A DNA stretch of 64,000 nt from Ancylobacter polymorphus (GTDB taxonomy: Bacteria; Pseudomonadota; Alphaproteobacteria; Rhizobiales; Xanthobacteraceae), in NCBI RefSeq assembly GCF_030813495.1, contig NZ_JAUSUI010000006.1:186001-250000 (forward strand), read 5' to 3'. The notes under the pieces were generated by a model. The model made no database searches. It saw only the letters and a program-made list of their open reading frames with translations, and was not told the DNA's origin. Both the position numbers and the translations under genes were made by a program. Shown here one piece after another: positions 28,402 to 37,079 of this stretch (its first letter is position 1; each line of letters starts with the position of its first letter).

Positions 28402-29822
28402 CAGCTGGCCTCTCCCGTGCTTCGGCCTTCCAGCCCGGGGAACAGATAGGTGCGGCCGGTGGCAAAGTCGAAGTCGGGATTCTCCCAGGCGATCATCTTG
28501 CCGGGGTTGAGCAGGCCGCGCGGGTCCGCCTGGCGCTTGAAGGCGAGCTGCGCCGGGTCGGTCTGCTTCATGCCGCCTTCCTCCAGCGTGTAGCGGTGCG
28601 GATTGAACACCGGGATGCCCAGTTCCTCATGCAGGGCGACGATTTCCTCAAGCCGCTCCTCGGAGCTGAAGCGCACGAGCGGCAGGCCGAAACAGGTGAC
28701 CTTGCCGTCGAAGCGCACGAATTCGAGATGCGCCGGCACTTCCTCGCCGAGCAAGGCATGCACCTTCGCCACCAGCCCCAGCTGGTGCGGAAAGGGATAG
28801 AGCGTCTGCAGATAGGTGATGGCGGGGTCGACCCGCAGCGCCCGCAGCGTCGTGTGGTTCCAGGCCAGCTCGTAGAGCGGCGGCAGGCCCTTCCGCTCCT
28901 CCGGCGGCAGCCGATCGGAGCGGAACAGCATTTCCCCGCCCCAGCGGGCGGTGAAGCCCTCGAACGCCGCGCGGCCCATCGGCGCCAGCATCACCAGCAC
29001 GATGTGCCGGCCCTCCGGCAGGAAGGGGCGATGGCGCAGGAAACTCAGTTGCGGAATGGGCGCGGCGATGACGGAAACGAGCTTCTTCAGCAGCGCGTCC
29101 TGTTCGCCCAGCGCGTTGGCATAGGCGGCGGCCTCGTTGAAGTCCGAAAAGCCGATAATGGCCTCGGTCCAGTCATAGGCCGGCGCGAGCGGCATCTCGA
29201 TGTCGAGGATGATGCCGTTGGTGCCATAGGCGTGGGCGACCTTCTGCACCTCCTCCCCGGTCAGGGTGAGGAGGCGCGGCTTTGCCTCCATGGTGGCGAG
29301 GCGCAGCGAGAGGATGTTGCCGAGGTCGCGCAGCCCACCCCAGCTGATCGAGCCGACCCCGCCCGAACCGCCGGCGATGAAGCCGCCCAGCGAGGCGGTG
29401 CGGTAGGTGGAAGGGTGCAGGCGCAGTTCCTGCCCGCTCATTGCGCAGGCGGCGTCGATGTCCGCCAGCAGGGCGCCGGCCTGCGCCCGCACCCGGCCGG
29501 GGGCGATGTCGAGCACCTTGTCGAGGCCGGAGAGATCGAGCACCAGCCCGCCCGCCAGCGGCATGGCCTGCCCGTAATTGCCGGTACCCGTGCCGCGCGG
29601 GGTGACGGGTATGCCGAGTTCAAAGCAGGCGGCGAGGATGCGCAGCACCTCCTCCTCGCTGGTCGGAGCGGCGAGGATGTCGCCGACAACGCCGTCGAGC
29701 TGGCGCTTCAACGTCGGCGAGTACCAGTAGAAATCACGGCTCTTCTGCCGCAGCACGGCCGGATTGTCCTCAAGCCGGATGCCCGCCAGCCGGGCCTTGA
29801 GGGCGGCGATGTCATAGGTCAC
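28401..29822 (-). CDS. FAD-linked oxidase, GlcD/VAO type
   Basis: 473 residues. The PCMH/VAO FAD-binding domain is at about 45-225 (VTPRGTGTGNYGQAMPLAGG, LHPSTYRTASLGGFIAGGSG, YGTNGIILDIEM), followed by a C-terminal substrate domain ending AFKRQADPRGLLNPGKMI. Members oxidise 2-hydroxy acids and similar alcohols. The start is GTG 29822; the stop of the preceding amidohydrolase lies 11 bp inside this gene, so translation is probably coupled. The substrate is unknown. It could oxidise a hydroxy-acid product made after ring opening by the amidohydrolases of this cluster. Confidence 0.82.
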   Translation of the reverse strand: MTYDIAALKARLAGIRLEDNPAVLRQKSRDFYWYSPTLKRQLDGVVGDILAAPTSEEEVLRILAACFELGIPVTPRGTGTGNYGQAMPLAGGLVLDLSGLDKVLDIAPGRVRAQAGALLADIDAACAMSGQELRLHPSTYRTASLGGFIAGGSGGVGSISWGGLRDLGNILSLRLATMEAKPRLLTLTGEEVQKVAHAYGTNGIILDIEMPLAPAYDWTEAIIGFSDFNEAAAYANALGEQDALLKKLVSVIAAPIPQLSFLRHRPFLPEGRHIVLVMLAPMGRAAFEGFTARWGGEMLFRSDRLPPEERKGLPPLYELAWNHTTLRALRVDPAITYLQTLYPFPHQLGLVAKVHALLGEEVPAHLEFVRFDGKVTCFGLPLVRFSSEERLEEIVALHEELGIPVFNPHRYTLEEGGMKQTDPAQLAFKRQADPRGLLNPGKMIAWENPDFDFATGRTYLFPGLEGRSTGEAS

Positions 29823-31128
29823 GCGGGCGCTCCATCAAATCGTCCAGCTCGGCATAATCGGGCGGCATGGTGTCGATGGCGCGGCCTGCCCTGAGCACGG
29901 TGCGCCCCGCCAGAGGGCGGGCGAGCCATTCATTGAGGCTGCGCGCGGGAAAAAGCGAGAGATCGGCGGGCGAACCCTCGGCCAGCGTGCCGGCCTCCAC
30001 GCCCATATGCGCCGCCGGGGCGCGGGAGATGAGCGCCGGCCCGTCGCCATGGGGATGGTCGAGATGGGCGATGCGGGCGGCTTCGCGATAGACTTCCGCG
30101 AGGTCGAGATCGCCATAGGCGTAGAAGGGATCGCGGGTATTGTCGCTCGCCACCATGACCGGGATGCCGCGCGCCCTCATTTCCTGCAGCAGGGTGACGC
30201 CGCGCCAGCGCGGGGTGCGGCCGGACTGGCGGTCCTGCAAATAGAGGTTGCACATGGGCAGCGAAACGACGGCAATGCCGGCCTGCGCCACAAGGTCGAG
30301 CGTGCGGTCGATCTCGTCCTCCCCCTTCACCGCGAGCGCGCAGCAATGGCCGGCGAGAATCGGTCCCTCGAAGCGGCGCTCCAGCGTCATGCGCGCCAGG
30401 AGGTCGAGCCCGCGCCCCTCGCGGTCGCGCTCGTCCACATGCAGGTCGAGCCCGAGGCCGAAGCGCTCGGCCGCGTCGAACAGCCGGGCAAGGCCGGCTT
30501 CGAGGTTCGGGGTGAGATAGGTATAGGCGCCGAGACGGCCGCCATGAGTGCGCACCAGATCCAGAAACGGCGTGAAGGCCGAATCGTCGAGCACGCGGTC
30601 GATGGCGATCAGCCCCACCGCCTGCAGGTCGATCCGCCCGCGCCAAGCCTCGCGCATCCGCGCGAAGACCCGCCACGCGCCGGCGGCGCGCGGCCCTTCG
30701 GAATCGAGATGGGTGCGGATCGCCACCGTGCCATGGGCATAGGCGCAGCGCAGGCCGAAATCGAAGCGCCGGCTTATGTCCTCCTCGGTCCAGTGCGCGG
30801 CGCGATCCGCGTTCACCGCGTTCACCGCGCCGTCGAAACTGCCGTCGGGGTTCGGCGCGCGCTTCCAGATGAAACCCTTGTCGAGATGGGTGTGGATGTC
30901 CACAAGGCCAGGCAGCACCAGCCCGCCCGAGAGGCCGAGCCGGGGGCCGGCCTCGACAAGCGCGCCGGCCGGGGCGAGGCGGGCGAGGCGCGCCCCTTCC
31001 ACGGCGATGTCGAGCGCCACCAACCCTTCCGCATCCGCCGTCCCGGCAAAGGACGGCACGAGACAGGCGGGCGCCCGCACAGGGCCGAGAATGTAGGCGG
31101 CCGGCGGGGCTTTCAGATCAAACGTCAC
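29812..31128 (-). CDS. Cytosine-deaminase-like metal-dependent amidohydrolase
   Basis: 438 residues from GTG 31128, whose GTGA overlaps the permease stop by four bases. It is a TIM-barrel amidohydrolase with metal ligands in order: HTH in GLVDIHTHLDKGF, His in LDLHVDERD, His in LAGHCCAL and Asp in MVASDNTRDPF. The HLDKG and DNTRDPF stretches match cytosine deaminase (CodA) and related deaminases of N-heterocycles. Start residues TFDLKAPPAAYILG are atypical. It sits between ABC importer genes and the flavin oxidase gene, so its substrate is probably what the importer brings in. True cytosine deaminase activity is possible but not favoured by the context. Confidence 0.8.
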   Translation of the reverse strand: MTFDLKAPPAAYILGPVRAPACLVPSFAGTADAEGLVALDIAVEGARLARLAPAGALVEAGPRLGLSGGLVLPGLVDIHTHLDKGFIWKRAPNPDGSFDGAVNAVNADRAAHWTEEDISRRFDFGLRCAYAHGTVAIRTHLDSEGPRAAGAWRVFARMREAWRGRIDLQAVGLIAIDRVLDDSAFTPFLDLVRTHGGRLGAYTYLTPNLEAGLARLFDAAERFGLGLDLHVDERDREGRGLDLLARMTLERRFEGPILAGHCCALAVKGEDEIDRTLDLVAQAGIAVVSLPMCNLYLQDRQSGRTPRWRGVTLLQEMRARGIPVMVASDNTRDPFYAYGDLDLAEVYREAARIAHLDHPHGDGPALISRAPAAHMGVEAGTLAEGSPADLSLFPARSLNEWLARPLAGRTVLRAGRAIDTMPPDYAELDDLMERPRDL

Positions 31129-31907
31129 GTCCGGCCACCCAGTTCGCTCTCGTGCCAGCGCCGCAGCACCAGCCAGGACAGCAGGCTCAGCGCGGCATAG
31201 ATGAGGATGCCGGTGAGCGAGATGAGGAGAAGCGCCGCGAACAGGCGCGGAATATTGAGCCGATAGGCCGATTCGACGATGCGGAAGGCGAGGCCCGACC
31301 CTTGCCCGGCCGAGCCGGCGGCGATCTCGCCGACCACCGCGCCGATCAGCGCCAGCCCGCCGGCAATGCGCAGCCCGCCGAGAAAATAGGGCAGGGCGGT
31401 GGGCAGCTTGAGCTGGATGAGCGTCTGCCAGCGCGAGGCGCCGGAGAGGCGGAACAGGTCGCGCAGGTTCGGGTCCACCGAGTTCAGCCCCAGCGTGGTG
31501 TTGGACAGTACCGGGAAGAAGGCGACGATCCAGGCGCAGAGCAGCACCGCGCTGTCGGTGGAGAGGTAGATCAGCATCAGCGGCGCCACGGCGATGACGG
31601 GCGTCACCTGCAGAATGACAGCGATGGGGAACAGCGAGAATTCCACGATGCGGGCGCTGGCGAACAGCAGCGCCAAGGCGACGCCGCCGACCACGGCCAG
31701 CGCCAGCGCGACCAGCGTGGTTTGCAGCGTCACCAGCATGGAGGCGAACAGCACCGCGCGGTCCTTGACCAGCGTCGCCAGCACCGCGTCCGGGGCCGGC
31801 AGAACATAGGGCGGCAGGTTGTTGAGCTTCACCACCGCTTCCCAGCCGAGGATGAGTGCCGCCAGCACGCCGAGGGGGAGCAGCCAGCGCAGCGGCGAGG
31901 TGGCCAT
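31125..31907 (-). CDS. ABC transporter permease (SsuC/TauC/ThiX type)
   Basis: 260 residues, about six membrane helices, BPD_transp_1 family. The cytoplasmic EAA loop is visible (LFRLSGASRWQTLIQLKLPT followed by ALPYF). It belongs to the nitrate/sulfonate/pyrimidine-precursor import group. Start ATG 31907 lies 11 bp after the ATPase stop; the stop overlaps the amidohydrolase start. It forms the importer with the ATPase at 31919 and the binding protein at 32772. Only one permease gene is present, so a homodimer channel is expected. Confidence 0.9.
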   Translation of the reverse strand: MATSPLRWLLPLGVLAALILGWEAVVKLNNLPPYVLPAPDAVLATLVKDRAVLFASMLVTLQTTLVALALAVVGGVALALLFASARIVEFSLFPIAVILQVTPVIAVAPLMLIYLSTDSAVLLCAWIVAFFPVLSNTTLGLNSVDPNLRDLFRLSGASRWQTLIQLKLPTALPYFLGGLRIAGGLALIGAVVGEIAAGSAGQGSGLAFRIVESAYRLNIPRLFAALLLISLTGILIYAALSLLSWLVLRRWHESELGGRT

Positions 31908-31918
31908 GCCCGCCCCCG

Positions 31919-32734
31919 CTAGTGCGCGTCCATCGCCCGGGCGAGGGCGAGGGAGGTTTCGCGGCAGAGCGCCGCATATTCCGGCGAGGTGCGGAAGGCT
32001 TCGTCGCGCGGCTGGTCCGGCGCGATGGACAGTTCCGCCGAGACGCGTCCGGGGCGGGCGCGGAAGACCAATATGCGCGAGGAGAGATAGACCGATTCGA
32101 ACACCGAATGGGTGACGAAGACGATGGTGCAGTTGAGGCGCCGCCACACCTCCAGCAGATCATTGTTGAGCTTGAAGCGGGTGATCTCGTCCAGCGCGGC
32201 GAAGGGCTCGTCCATCAGGAGCAGGCGCGGCTTGGTGACGAGCGCGCGGGCGATGGAAACCCGCATTTTCATGCCGCCGGAGAGCTCGCGCGGATAGGCA
32301 TCGCGGAAGGCGGAAAGGCCCACCAGTTCCAGCGCTTCCATGATGGCGGGCTCAGCCGCGCGCCGGCCGACCCCGGCGAGTTTCAGCGGCAGATGGACAT
32401 TGCCGAACACGCTGGCCCAGGGCATCAGCGTGGGCTCCTGAAACACGAAGCCGATGGCGTGGGGATGCTGCGCGCGCCGGGCCTTTTCGTCCGCGGCCCA
32501 GTCGAGCCGGCCCTCGCTCGGCTCGGCGAGGCCGGCGATGAGCCGCAGCGCGGTCGACTTGCCGCAGCCGGAGGGGCCGAGCAGCGAGACGAACTCGCCC
32601 GCGCGGACCTCCATATCCAGCCCCTCCAGCGAGGTGACGCTGTTGGCAAAGCGTTTGCCGACGCCGGACAGGCGCAGCAGCGGCGCGCCTTCGCCGGCCG
32701 GGCGCGGTGCGATGTCCGACGGGTGCGCGTTCAT
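31919..32734 (-). CDS. ABC transporter ATP-binding protein (SsuB/TauB/ThiZ type)
   Basis: 271 residues. Walker A GPSGCGKST (about 54-62), Q-loop VFQEPTLMPW, signature LSGGMKMR, Walker B RLLLMDEPFAALDE, and switch His in FVTHSVFES. It energises import by the permease encoded 11 bp downstream. The LSGGM signature with a methionine is common in the nitrate/taurine/pyrimidine group. Start ATG 32734, 37 bp after the binding-protein stop. Confidence 0.93.
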   Translation of the reverse strand: MNAHPSDIAPRPAGEGAPLLRLSGVGKRFANSVTSLEGLDMEVRAGEFVSLLGPSGCGKSTALRLIAGLAEPSEGRLDWAADEKARRAQHPHAIGFVFQEPTLMPWASVFGNVHLPLKLAGVGRRAAEPAIMEALELVGLSAFRDAYPRELSGGMKMRVSIARALVTKPRLLLMDEPFAALDEITRFKLNNDLLEVWRRLNCTIVFVTHSVFESVYLSSRILVFRARPGRVSAELSIAPDQPRDEAFRTSPEYAALCRETSLALARAMDAH

Positions 32735-32771
32735 GCCGGGCTCGCGCGGCGAGCAGGGGGCGAGGCACGCC

Positions 32772-33797
32772 TCATTTCGGCGCCAGCTCCTTGCCGACGC
32801 CCTTGTTGACGAAGTGCAGCGTGTAGGATTTTGCGTAGTCGATGCCCGGCGCCAGCACCTTGGCCTTCACCATCTTGTCGTAGAACGCCTTCATCCGCGC
32901 ATCGCTCATCGCGCCGATGCCGAGCGTGGTCGTGTCGCCGGAATCGACGATGCCATATTCCTTCATCTTGGCGATGGAGAAGGCGATCATGGCGTCGGTC
33001 ATCTCCGGGTTGTCCTGCTTGATCAGGGCATTGGCCTTGGCATTGTCGCCATAGAGATAATTGTACCAGCCGATGATCGAGGCATCGACGAAGCGCTGCA
33101 CGAGGTCGGGATTCTGCTTCACCAGCTCGGTGCGGGTCTCGATGGTGGTGGCGTAGGTCTCGAAGCCGTAATCGGCGAGCAGGAACAGGCTCGGCTTGAA
33201 CCCGCCCTGCTGTTCCACCGCATAAGGCTCGGAGGTGATGTAGCCCTGCATGGCGCTGTTCTTGTCGACGAGGAAGGGCGCGGCGTTGAAGGTGTAGGGC
33301 TTCACCTGGTTCTCGCTGAAGCCGTAATCGGCGATCAGCCACTGGTAGTAGCTCGCCAGCCCCTCCTTGGAGATGAACAGCGTCCGTGTCTTCAGCTGCT
33401 CGAACTGCGTCACGTCGGGATGGGCGATGAGGACCTGCGGGTCCTTCTGGAACATGGCGGCGACGACCTCGGTGGGGATGTTCTCCACCACCGAGGAGAT
33501 CGCCTGCAGCATGTTGGCGCCCATGTAGAAGTCGATCTTGCCCACTGGCAGCAGCAGCCGGTTATTGGCCTGCGGGCCGCCGGGCATGATGGTGACGTCG
33601 AGCCCGTATTTCGCATAGGTGCCATCGGCCACCGCCTGGTAGAAGCCGCCATGCTCGGCCTGGGCGACCCAATTGGTGCCGAAGGTCACCTTGTCCGCGG
33701 CGCGCGCCGGAGCGGCCGTGAGCAGAGTGGCGAGGGCCAGCGCACCCAGCGCGGCGCGAGGGAAGAGGGAACGCAAGCGCGGCAGACGCGGGCGCAT
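32772..33797 (-). CDS. NMT1/THI5-like periplasmic substrate-binding protein
   Basis: 341 residues from ATG 33797, which has GGAG six bases upstream; ATG 33809 is an alternative. The signal peptide ends near PARAAD. The mature protein begins TFGTNWVAQAEHGGFYQAVA and contains YGLDVTIMPGGPQANNRLLL and GKIDFYMG, typical of the NMT1/THI5 fold whose known members bind pyrimidine thiamine precursors, riboflavin, or aliphatic sulfonates. The actual ligand is unknown. It is first in the operon and probably sets the specificity of the whole catabolic locus. Divergent from the Rid-family gene at 33951. Confidence 0.87.
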   Translation of the reverse strand: MRPRLPRLRSLFPRAALGALALATLLTAAPARAADKVTFGTNWVAQAEHGGFYQAVADGTYAKYGLDVTIMPGGPQANNRLLLPVGKIDFYMGANMLQAISSVVENIPTEVVAAMFQKDPQVLIAHPDVTQFEQLKTRTLFISKEGLASYYQWLIADYGFSENQVKPYTFNAAPFLVDKNSAMQGYITSEPYAVEQQGGFKPSLFLLADYGFETYATTIETRTELVKQNPDLVQRFVDASIIGWYNYLYGDNAKANALIKQDNPEMTDAMIAFSIAKMKEYGIVDSGDTTTLGIGAMSDARMKAFYDKMVKAKVLAPGIDYAKSYTLHFVNKGVGKELAPK

Positions 33798-33871
33798 CGA
33801 AATCTCCATCCGGGCTAACAAGGGCGGTGCGTGACGGAACCCATGCCCTCATGATAGGCGAGCTTAATCGC

Positions 33872-33906
33872 CATGCACATATGCTGTCGCGAGAGAACTG
33901 TGCATG
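33872..33906. promoter_or_regulatory. Inverted repeat CATGCACA-N19-TGTGCATG in the divergent promoter
   Basis: Perfect 8-bp arms (33872-33879, 33899-33906) in the 153-bp gap between the binding-protein gene (minus) and the Rid-family gene (plus). A shared operator for both operons is likely; the binding regulator is not obvious. Confidence 0.5.
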
Positions 33907-33950
33907 CGCAGCATCGCCCGCCTTCGGCCCGGCGGAACCGGAGAGACCCC

Positions 33951-34340
33951 ATGCTTCGCCATTTCGTGCCGTCCGCCATCCGCGCCCCTTTCGCCCGCTA
34001 CAGCCATGCGGTGGAAATCCCCGCCGGCGCCCGGCTGCTGCTGGTCTCCGGCCAGCTCGGCATCACCCCGGACGACGCCATTCCCGACGGGGTGGAAGAG
34101 CAGGCCGCGCTGTGCTTCGCCGCCATCGAGGCCTGCCTCACCGAGGCCGGCATGGGGCGCGCCGACATTGTGCGGCTCAACGCCTATGTCACCGACCGGG
34201 CTTATCTCGCCGGCTACATGGCGGCACGCGACCGTTTCATCGCCGCCCCGCCGCCGGCCTCGACGCTGATGATCGTCTCCGGCTTCGCCCGGCCGGCGTT
34301 CAAGGTGGAAATCGAGGCGCTGGCGGCCCGGCGGGATTGA
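33951..34340 (+). CDS. Rid-family protein without the deaminase arginine
   Basis: 129 residues, YjgF/YER057c/UK114 (Rid) fold: LLLVSGQLGITPDDAIPDGV, NAYVTDRAYLAGYMAARDRF, and the C-terminal FARPAFKVEIEALA. RidA proper hydrolyses reactive enamines/imines using an Arg in a PAR-S/T motif; here the position reads PAST, so the arginine is replaced by serine. That places it in the Rid4-7-type subfamilies often found in catabolic operons, with unknown chemistry. Start ATG 33951. Followed after 36 bp by the creatininase-family gene. Confidence 0.82.
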   Translation: MLRHFVPSAIRAPFARYSHAVEIPAGARLLLVSGQLGITPDDAIPDGVEEQAALCFAAIEACLTEAGMGRADIVRLNAYVTDRAYLAGYMAARDRFIAAPPPASTLMIVSGFARPAFKVEIEALAARRD

Positions 34341-34376
34341 GCCTAGAACGCCGCCAGCAACGACCGGAGCCGTGCC

Positions 34377-35195
34377 ATGCCCCCCAAACGCTTCTGGACC
34401 GAACTCAGCTGGACCGATTTCGCCCAGGGCGACACGGAGAACTGGATCGCCGTCTTGCCGGTGGCGGCGGTGGAACAGCACGGGCCGCATCTGCCGGTGG
34501 GCGTCGACGCCTTCATCGGCGAGGGCTATCTCAAGGAAGTGGCGCGGCTGCTGCCGGAGGATATTCCCGCCCTGTTCCTGCCCATGCAGGCCATCGGCAA
34601 GTCGAACGAGCATCTCGATTTTCCCGGAACGCTGACGCTTTCGGCAGAGACGGTGATCCGCGCCTGGACCGAGATCGGCGAGAGCGTGCACCGCGCCGGG
34701 GTTCGCAAGCTGGTGATCGTCAACTCCCATGGCGGCAATGTGCCGATTCTGGACATCGTGGCGCGCGAATTGCGGGCGCGGCTCGGCATGTTGGCCGTCA
34801 TGGTCTCCTGGCATCGCTTCGGCTATCCTGAGGGCCTGTTCACCGCGCAGGAACGCCAGCACGGCATCCATGCCGGCGGGGTGGAGACCTCGCTCATGCT
34901 CGCCTTCCGGCCCGATACGGTGCGGGTTGACGAGGTGCGCGACTTTCCCCCGGTGACGCTGGCCATGGAGCAGGAATTCGCCTTTCTGCGCGCGGGCTCG
35001 CCGGCCGGGTTCGGCTGGATGGCGCAGGATATCCAGCCCACCGGCGCGATGGGCGATGCCACCGAGGCGAGCCTTGAGAAGGGCGAGGTCTGCGCCCTCT
35101 ATGGCGCGCGGGCCTTTGTCGAACTGCTCGGCGATGTCCATCGTTTCGATCTGTCGCGGCTGCCGGCGGGGCCGCGCGGCGGGGTGGCCCGCTGA
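34377..35195 (+). CDS. Creatininase-family amidohydrolase
   Basis: 272 residues. Metal-binding features of the family are clear: EQHGPHLPVGVD (about 33-44), NSHGGNVPI (about 120) and HAGGVETSLML (about 165-175). Members open cyclic amides or amidines (creatinine, dimethyl-allantoin-like compounds, FAPy nucleotides), using two divalent metals. Which ring is cut here is unknown. Start ATG 34377. It overlaps the next gene by one base (TGATG), so the pair is coupled. Together with the cytosine-deaminase-like enzyme it is one of two ring-acting amidohydrolases in this locus. Confidence 0.86.
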   Translation: MPPKRFWTELSWTDFAQGDTENWIAVLPVAAVEQHGPHLPVGVDAFIGEGYLKEVARLLPEDIPALFLPMQAIGKSNEHLDFPGTLTLSAETVIRAWTEIGESVHRAGVRKLVIVNSHGGNVPILDIVARELRARLGMLAVMVSWHRFGYPEGLFTAQERQHGIHAGGVETSLMLAFRPDTVRVDEVRDFPPVTLAMEQEFAFLRAGSPAGFGWMAQDIQPTGAMGDATEASLEKGEVCALYGARAFVELLGDVHRFDLSRLPAGPRGGVAR

Positions 35196-36256
35196 TGGAA
35201 GGCTCGGTCGCGCGGGCGGCGTTCCATTCCCGCCCTCTCTCGCTTGACGCTGCCCGCGCCTATGCAACGCGGGTGCTGGAGCGCTTCGGCGCGGCGCCGG
35301 GCAACGCCCACGTGACCGCCGATGCGCTGGTGCGCGCCGAGGCGGACGGGCTCGCCACCCATGGCCTGACCCGGCTGCCGAGCTACAGCGCCATGGTCGC
35401 CGCCGGCAAGATCGACGGCCACGCGGTGCCGCGGATGCGGCCGGTCGCTCCGGCGGTGCTGGCGGTGGATGCCGGCAACGGCTTCGCCTATCCCGCCCTC
35501 GCCCATGGCCTGCCCTCGCTGGCGGCGATGGCGCGGGCGAGCGGGGTGGCGCTGATGGCGGTGCGGCGCTCAAGCCATTTCGGCGTCGCCGGCCAGCCGG
35601 TGGAGACGCTGGCGAATGAAGGTCTCGTCGGTCTCGCCTTTTCCAACGCCTCGGCCTCCATCGCGCCCTGGGGCGGGAAGCGACCAGTGTTCGGCACCAA
35701 CCCCATCGCCTTCGCCACGCCGCTGAAGGGAAGGGCGCCGGCGGTGGTGGACCTCTCCGTCGCCAAGGTGGCGCGCGGCAATCTGCTCGCCGCCGTGCAG
35801 CGCGGCGAAGACGCGATTCCCCCGGGCTGGGCCTTCGACCGCGAGGGCAACCCGACCACCAACGCCAAGGCGGGGCTCGCCGGCACCATGGTGCCGATGG
35901 GCGAGGCCAAGGGCACGGCGCTCGCCTTCGTCGTCGAGGTGATGGCGGCGGCGCTCACCGCTTCCACCTTCTCCTTCGACGCGCCGAGCTTCTTCACCGG
36001 CGAGGGGCCGCCGGCCTCGGTCGGCCATGTCGTGATCGCCATCAATCCCGGCCTGCTGGCGGGCGATGCCTATCTCGACCATCTCGAGCGCCTGGCGCTC
36101 ACCATCGAGAGCGAGCCTGGCGCGCGGCTGCCGGGAACGCGCCGGCTGGTCAACCGCGAACGCGCGGCCCGCGAGGGCGTGACGCTCACGGTCGGCGTGC
36201 AGCGGGCGCTGGCGCAGATGGGCTATGTCGACGCTCCGGAAGCGGCCGGGGCCTGA
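35195..36256 (+). CDS. Ldh2 (malate/L-lactate dehydrogenase-like) family oxidoreductase
   Basis: 353 residues of the YbiC/YlbC/AllD fold, which is unrelated to Rossmann lactate dehydrogenases. Typical segments: ADGLATHGLTRLPSY (about 49-63), SSHFGVAGQPVE with the catalytic His, FGTNPIAFATP, and MVPMGEAKGTALAFVVE. Members reduce 2-oxo acids or cyclic imino acids, or oxidise ureidoglycolate (AllD), with NAD(P)H. In this operon a role on a carbonyl or imine released by the creatininase-like enzyme is plausible. It ends before a bidirectional terminator. Confidence 0.86.
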   Translation: MEGSVARAAFHSRPLSLDAARAYATRVLERFGAAPGNAHVTADALVRAEADGLATHGLTRLPSYSAMVAAGKIDGHAVPRMRPVAPAVLAVDAGNGFAYPALAHGLPSLAAMARASGVALMAVRRSSHFGVAGQPVETLANEGLVGLAFSNASASIAPWGGKRPVFGTNPIAFATPLKGRAPAVVDLSVAKVARGNLLAAVQRGEDAIPPGWAFDREGNPTTNAKAGLAGTMVPMGEAKGTALAFVVEVMAAALTASTFSFDAPSFFTGEGPPASVGHVVIAINPGLLAGDAYLDHLERLALTIESEPGARLPGTRRLVNRERAAREGVTLTVGVQRALAQMGYVDAPEAAGA

Positions 36257-36262
36257 CAGCCG

Positions 36263-36288
36263 AAAGGCCCGGACAGGGCCGGGCCTTT
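36263..36288. terminator. Bidirectional terminator between the Ldh2-type gene and ppa
   Basis: AAAGGCCCGG (36263-36272) pairs with CCGGGCCTTT (36279-36288), 6-base loop. It serves two convergent genes. Confidence 0.85.
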
Positions 36289-36318
36289 CATATTCTCACA
36301 CACCGGGAAGTGCGGCGC

Positions 36319-36843
36319 TCACTTATAGGCGGCGATCGCCTTGAGGATCAGCTCGCGCGCGCGCTCGGGACCTTCCCAGCCGGCAACCGAGACCTTCTTG
36401 CCCTTCTCCAGATCCTTGTAATGGGTGAAGAAGTGGCCGATCTGCTCGATGACGAGCTCCGGCAGGTCGGCATAGGTCTTGATCTTGGAGTGGTAGGGAT
36501 AGACCGAGTCCGCCGGCACGGCGAGGATCTTCTCGTCGCCGCCCTTCTCGTCGGTCATCATCAGCACGCCGACCGGGCGGCAGGCGATGACGCAGCCGGC
36601 CAGCAGCGGGATGGGCGAGAGCACGATCACGTCGATCGGGTCGCCGTCATCGCCGAGCGTGTTCGGCACGAAGCCGTAATTGCCGGGATAGAACATCGGC
36701 GTGTGCAGGAAGCGGTCGACGAACAGCGCGCCCGATTCCTTGTCGATCTCGTATTTCACCGGCGCGCCGCCGGCGGGGATTTCGATGATGGCGTGGACTT
36801 CGTCAGGCGGGTTGGGCCCGACCGAAATGCGCGAAATATCCAT
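36319..36843 (-). CDS. ppa: Inorganic pyrophosphatase
   Basis: 174 residues, the usual size of family I soluble pyrophosphatases. Hydrolyses PPi to phosphate and so pulls biosynthetic reactions forward. The conserved acidic cluster is present: DGDPIDVIVLSPIPL, MTDEKGGDEKILAVP, and the N-terminal EIPAGGAPVKYEIDKESG. Start ATG 36843. Monocistronic: a terminator lies downstream and a divergent zinc operon upstream. Confidence 0.97.
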   Translation of the reverse strand: MDISRISVGPNPPDEVHAIIEIPAGGAPVKYEIDKESGALFVDRFLHTPMFYPGNYGFVPNTLGDDGDPIDVIVLSPIPLLAGCVIACRPVGVLMMTDEKGGDEKILAVPADSVYPYHSKIKTYADLPELVIEQIGHFFTHYKDLEKGKKVSVAGWEGPERARELILKAIAAYK

Positions 36844-37008
36844 GAATGGGCTCCAACGGCTCCAGGTCGACGGGCCGGCAAGGCCGGCGGGCAGAAAGGC
36901 GCCTTCTCATAGGTCGCTGCGGGCGCGCCGTCGAGACGGGTCGTCCCATCAATTCGACGGGCACCACTCGCGCAATGAGGCTAGCCGCTGACGCACCGTC
37001 AAGGATTT

Positions 37009-37056
37009 GATACACTGTATCTTTCTGCTGGACGGGCAATGCCGATATACAGTATC
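37009..37056 (+). promoter_or_regulatory. Two GATA/TATC palindromes, candidate Zur operators of the znu operon
   Basis: GATACACTGTATC (37009-37021) is a perfect palindrome around one base. GATA-N5-TATC lies at 37044-37056. They are spaced 35 bp centre to centre and end 23 bp before the first znu-operon start. Each is flanked by TTGATAC in opposite orientation. Zur is encoded at 52133; binding here is inferred. Confidence 0.5.
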
Positions 37057-37079
37057 AATTCCGGGTCTGGAGTTTGAGC

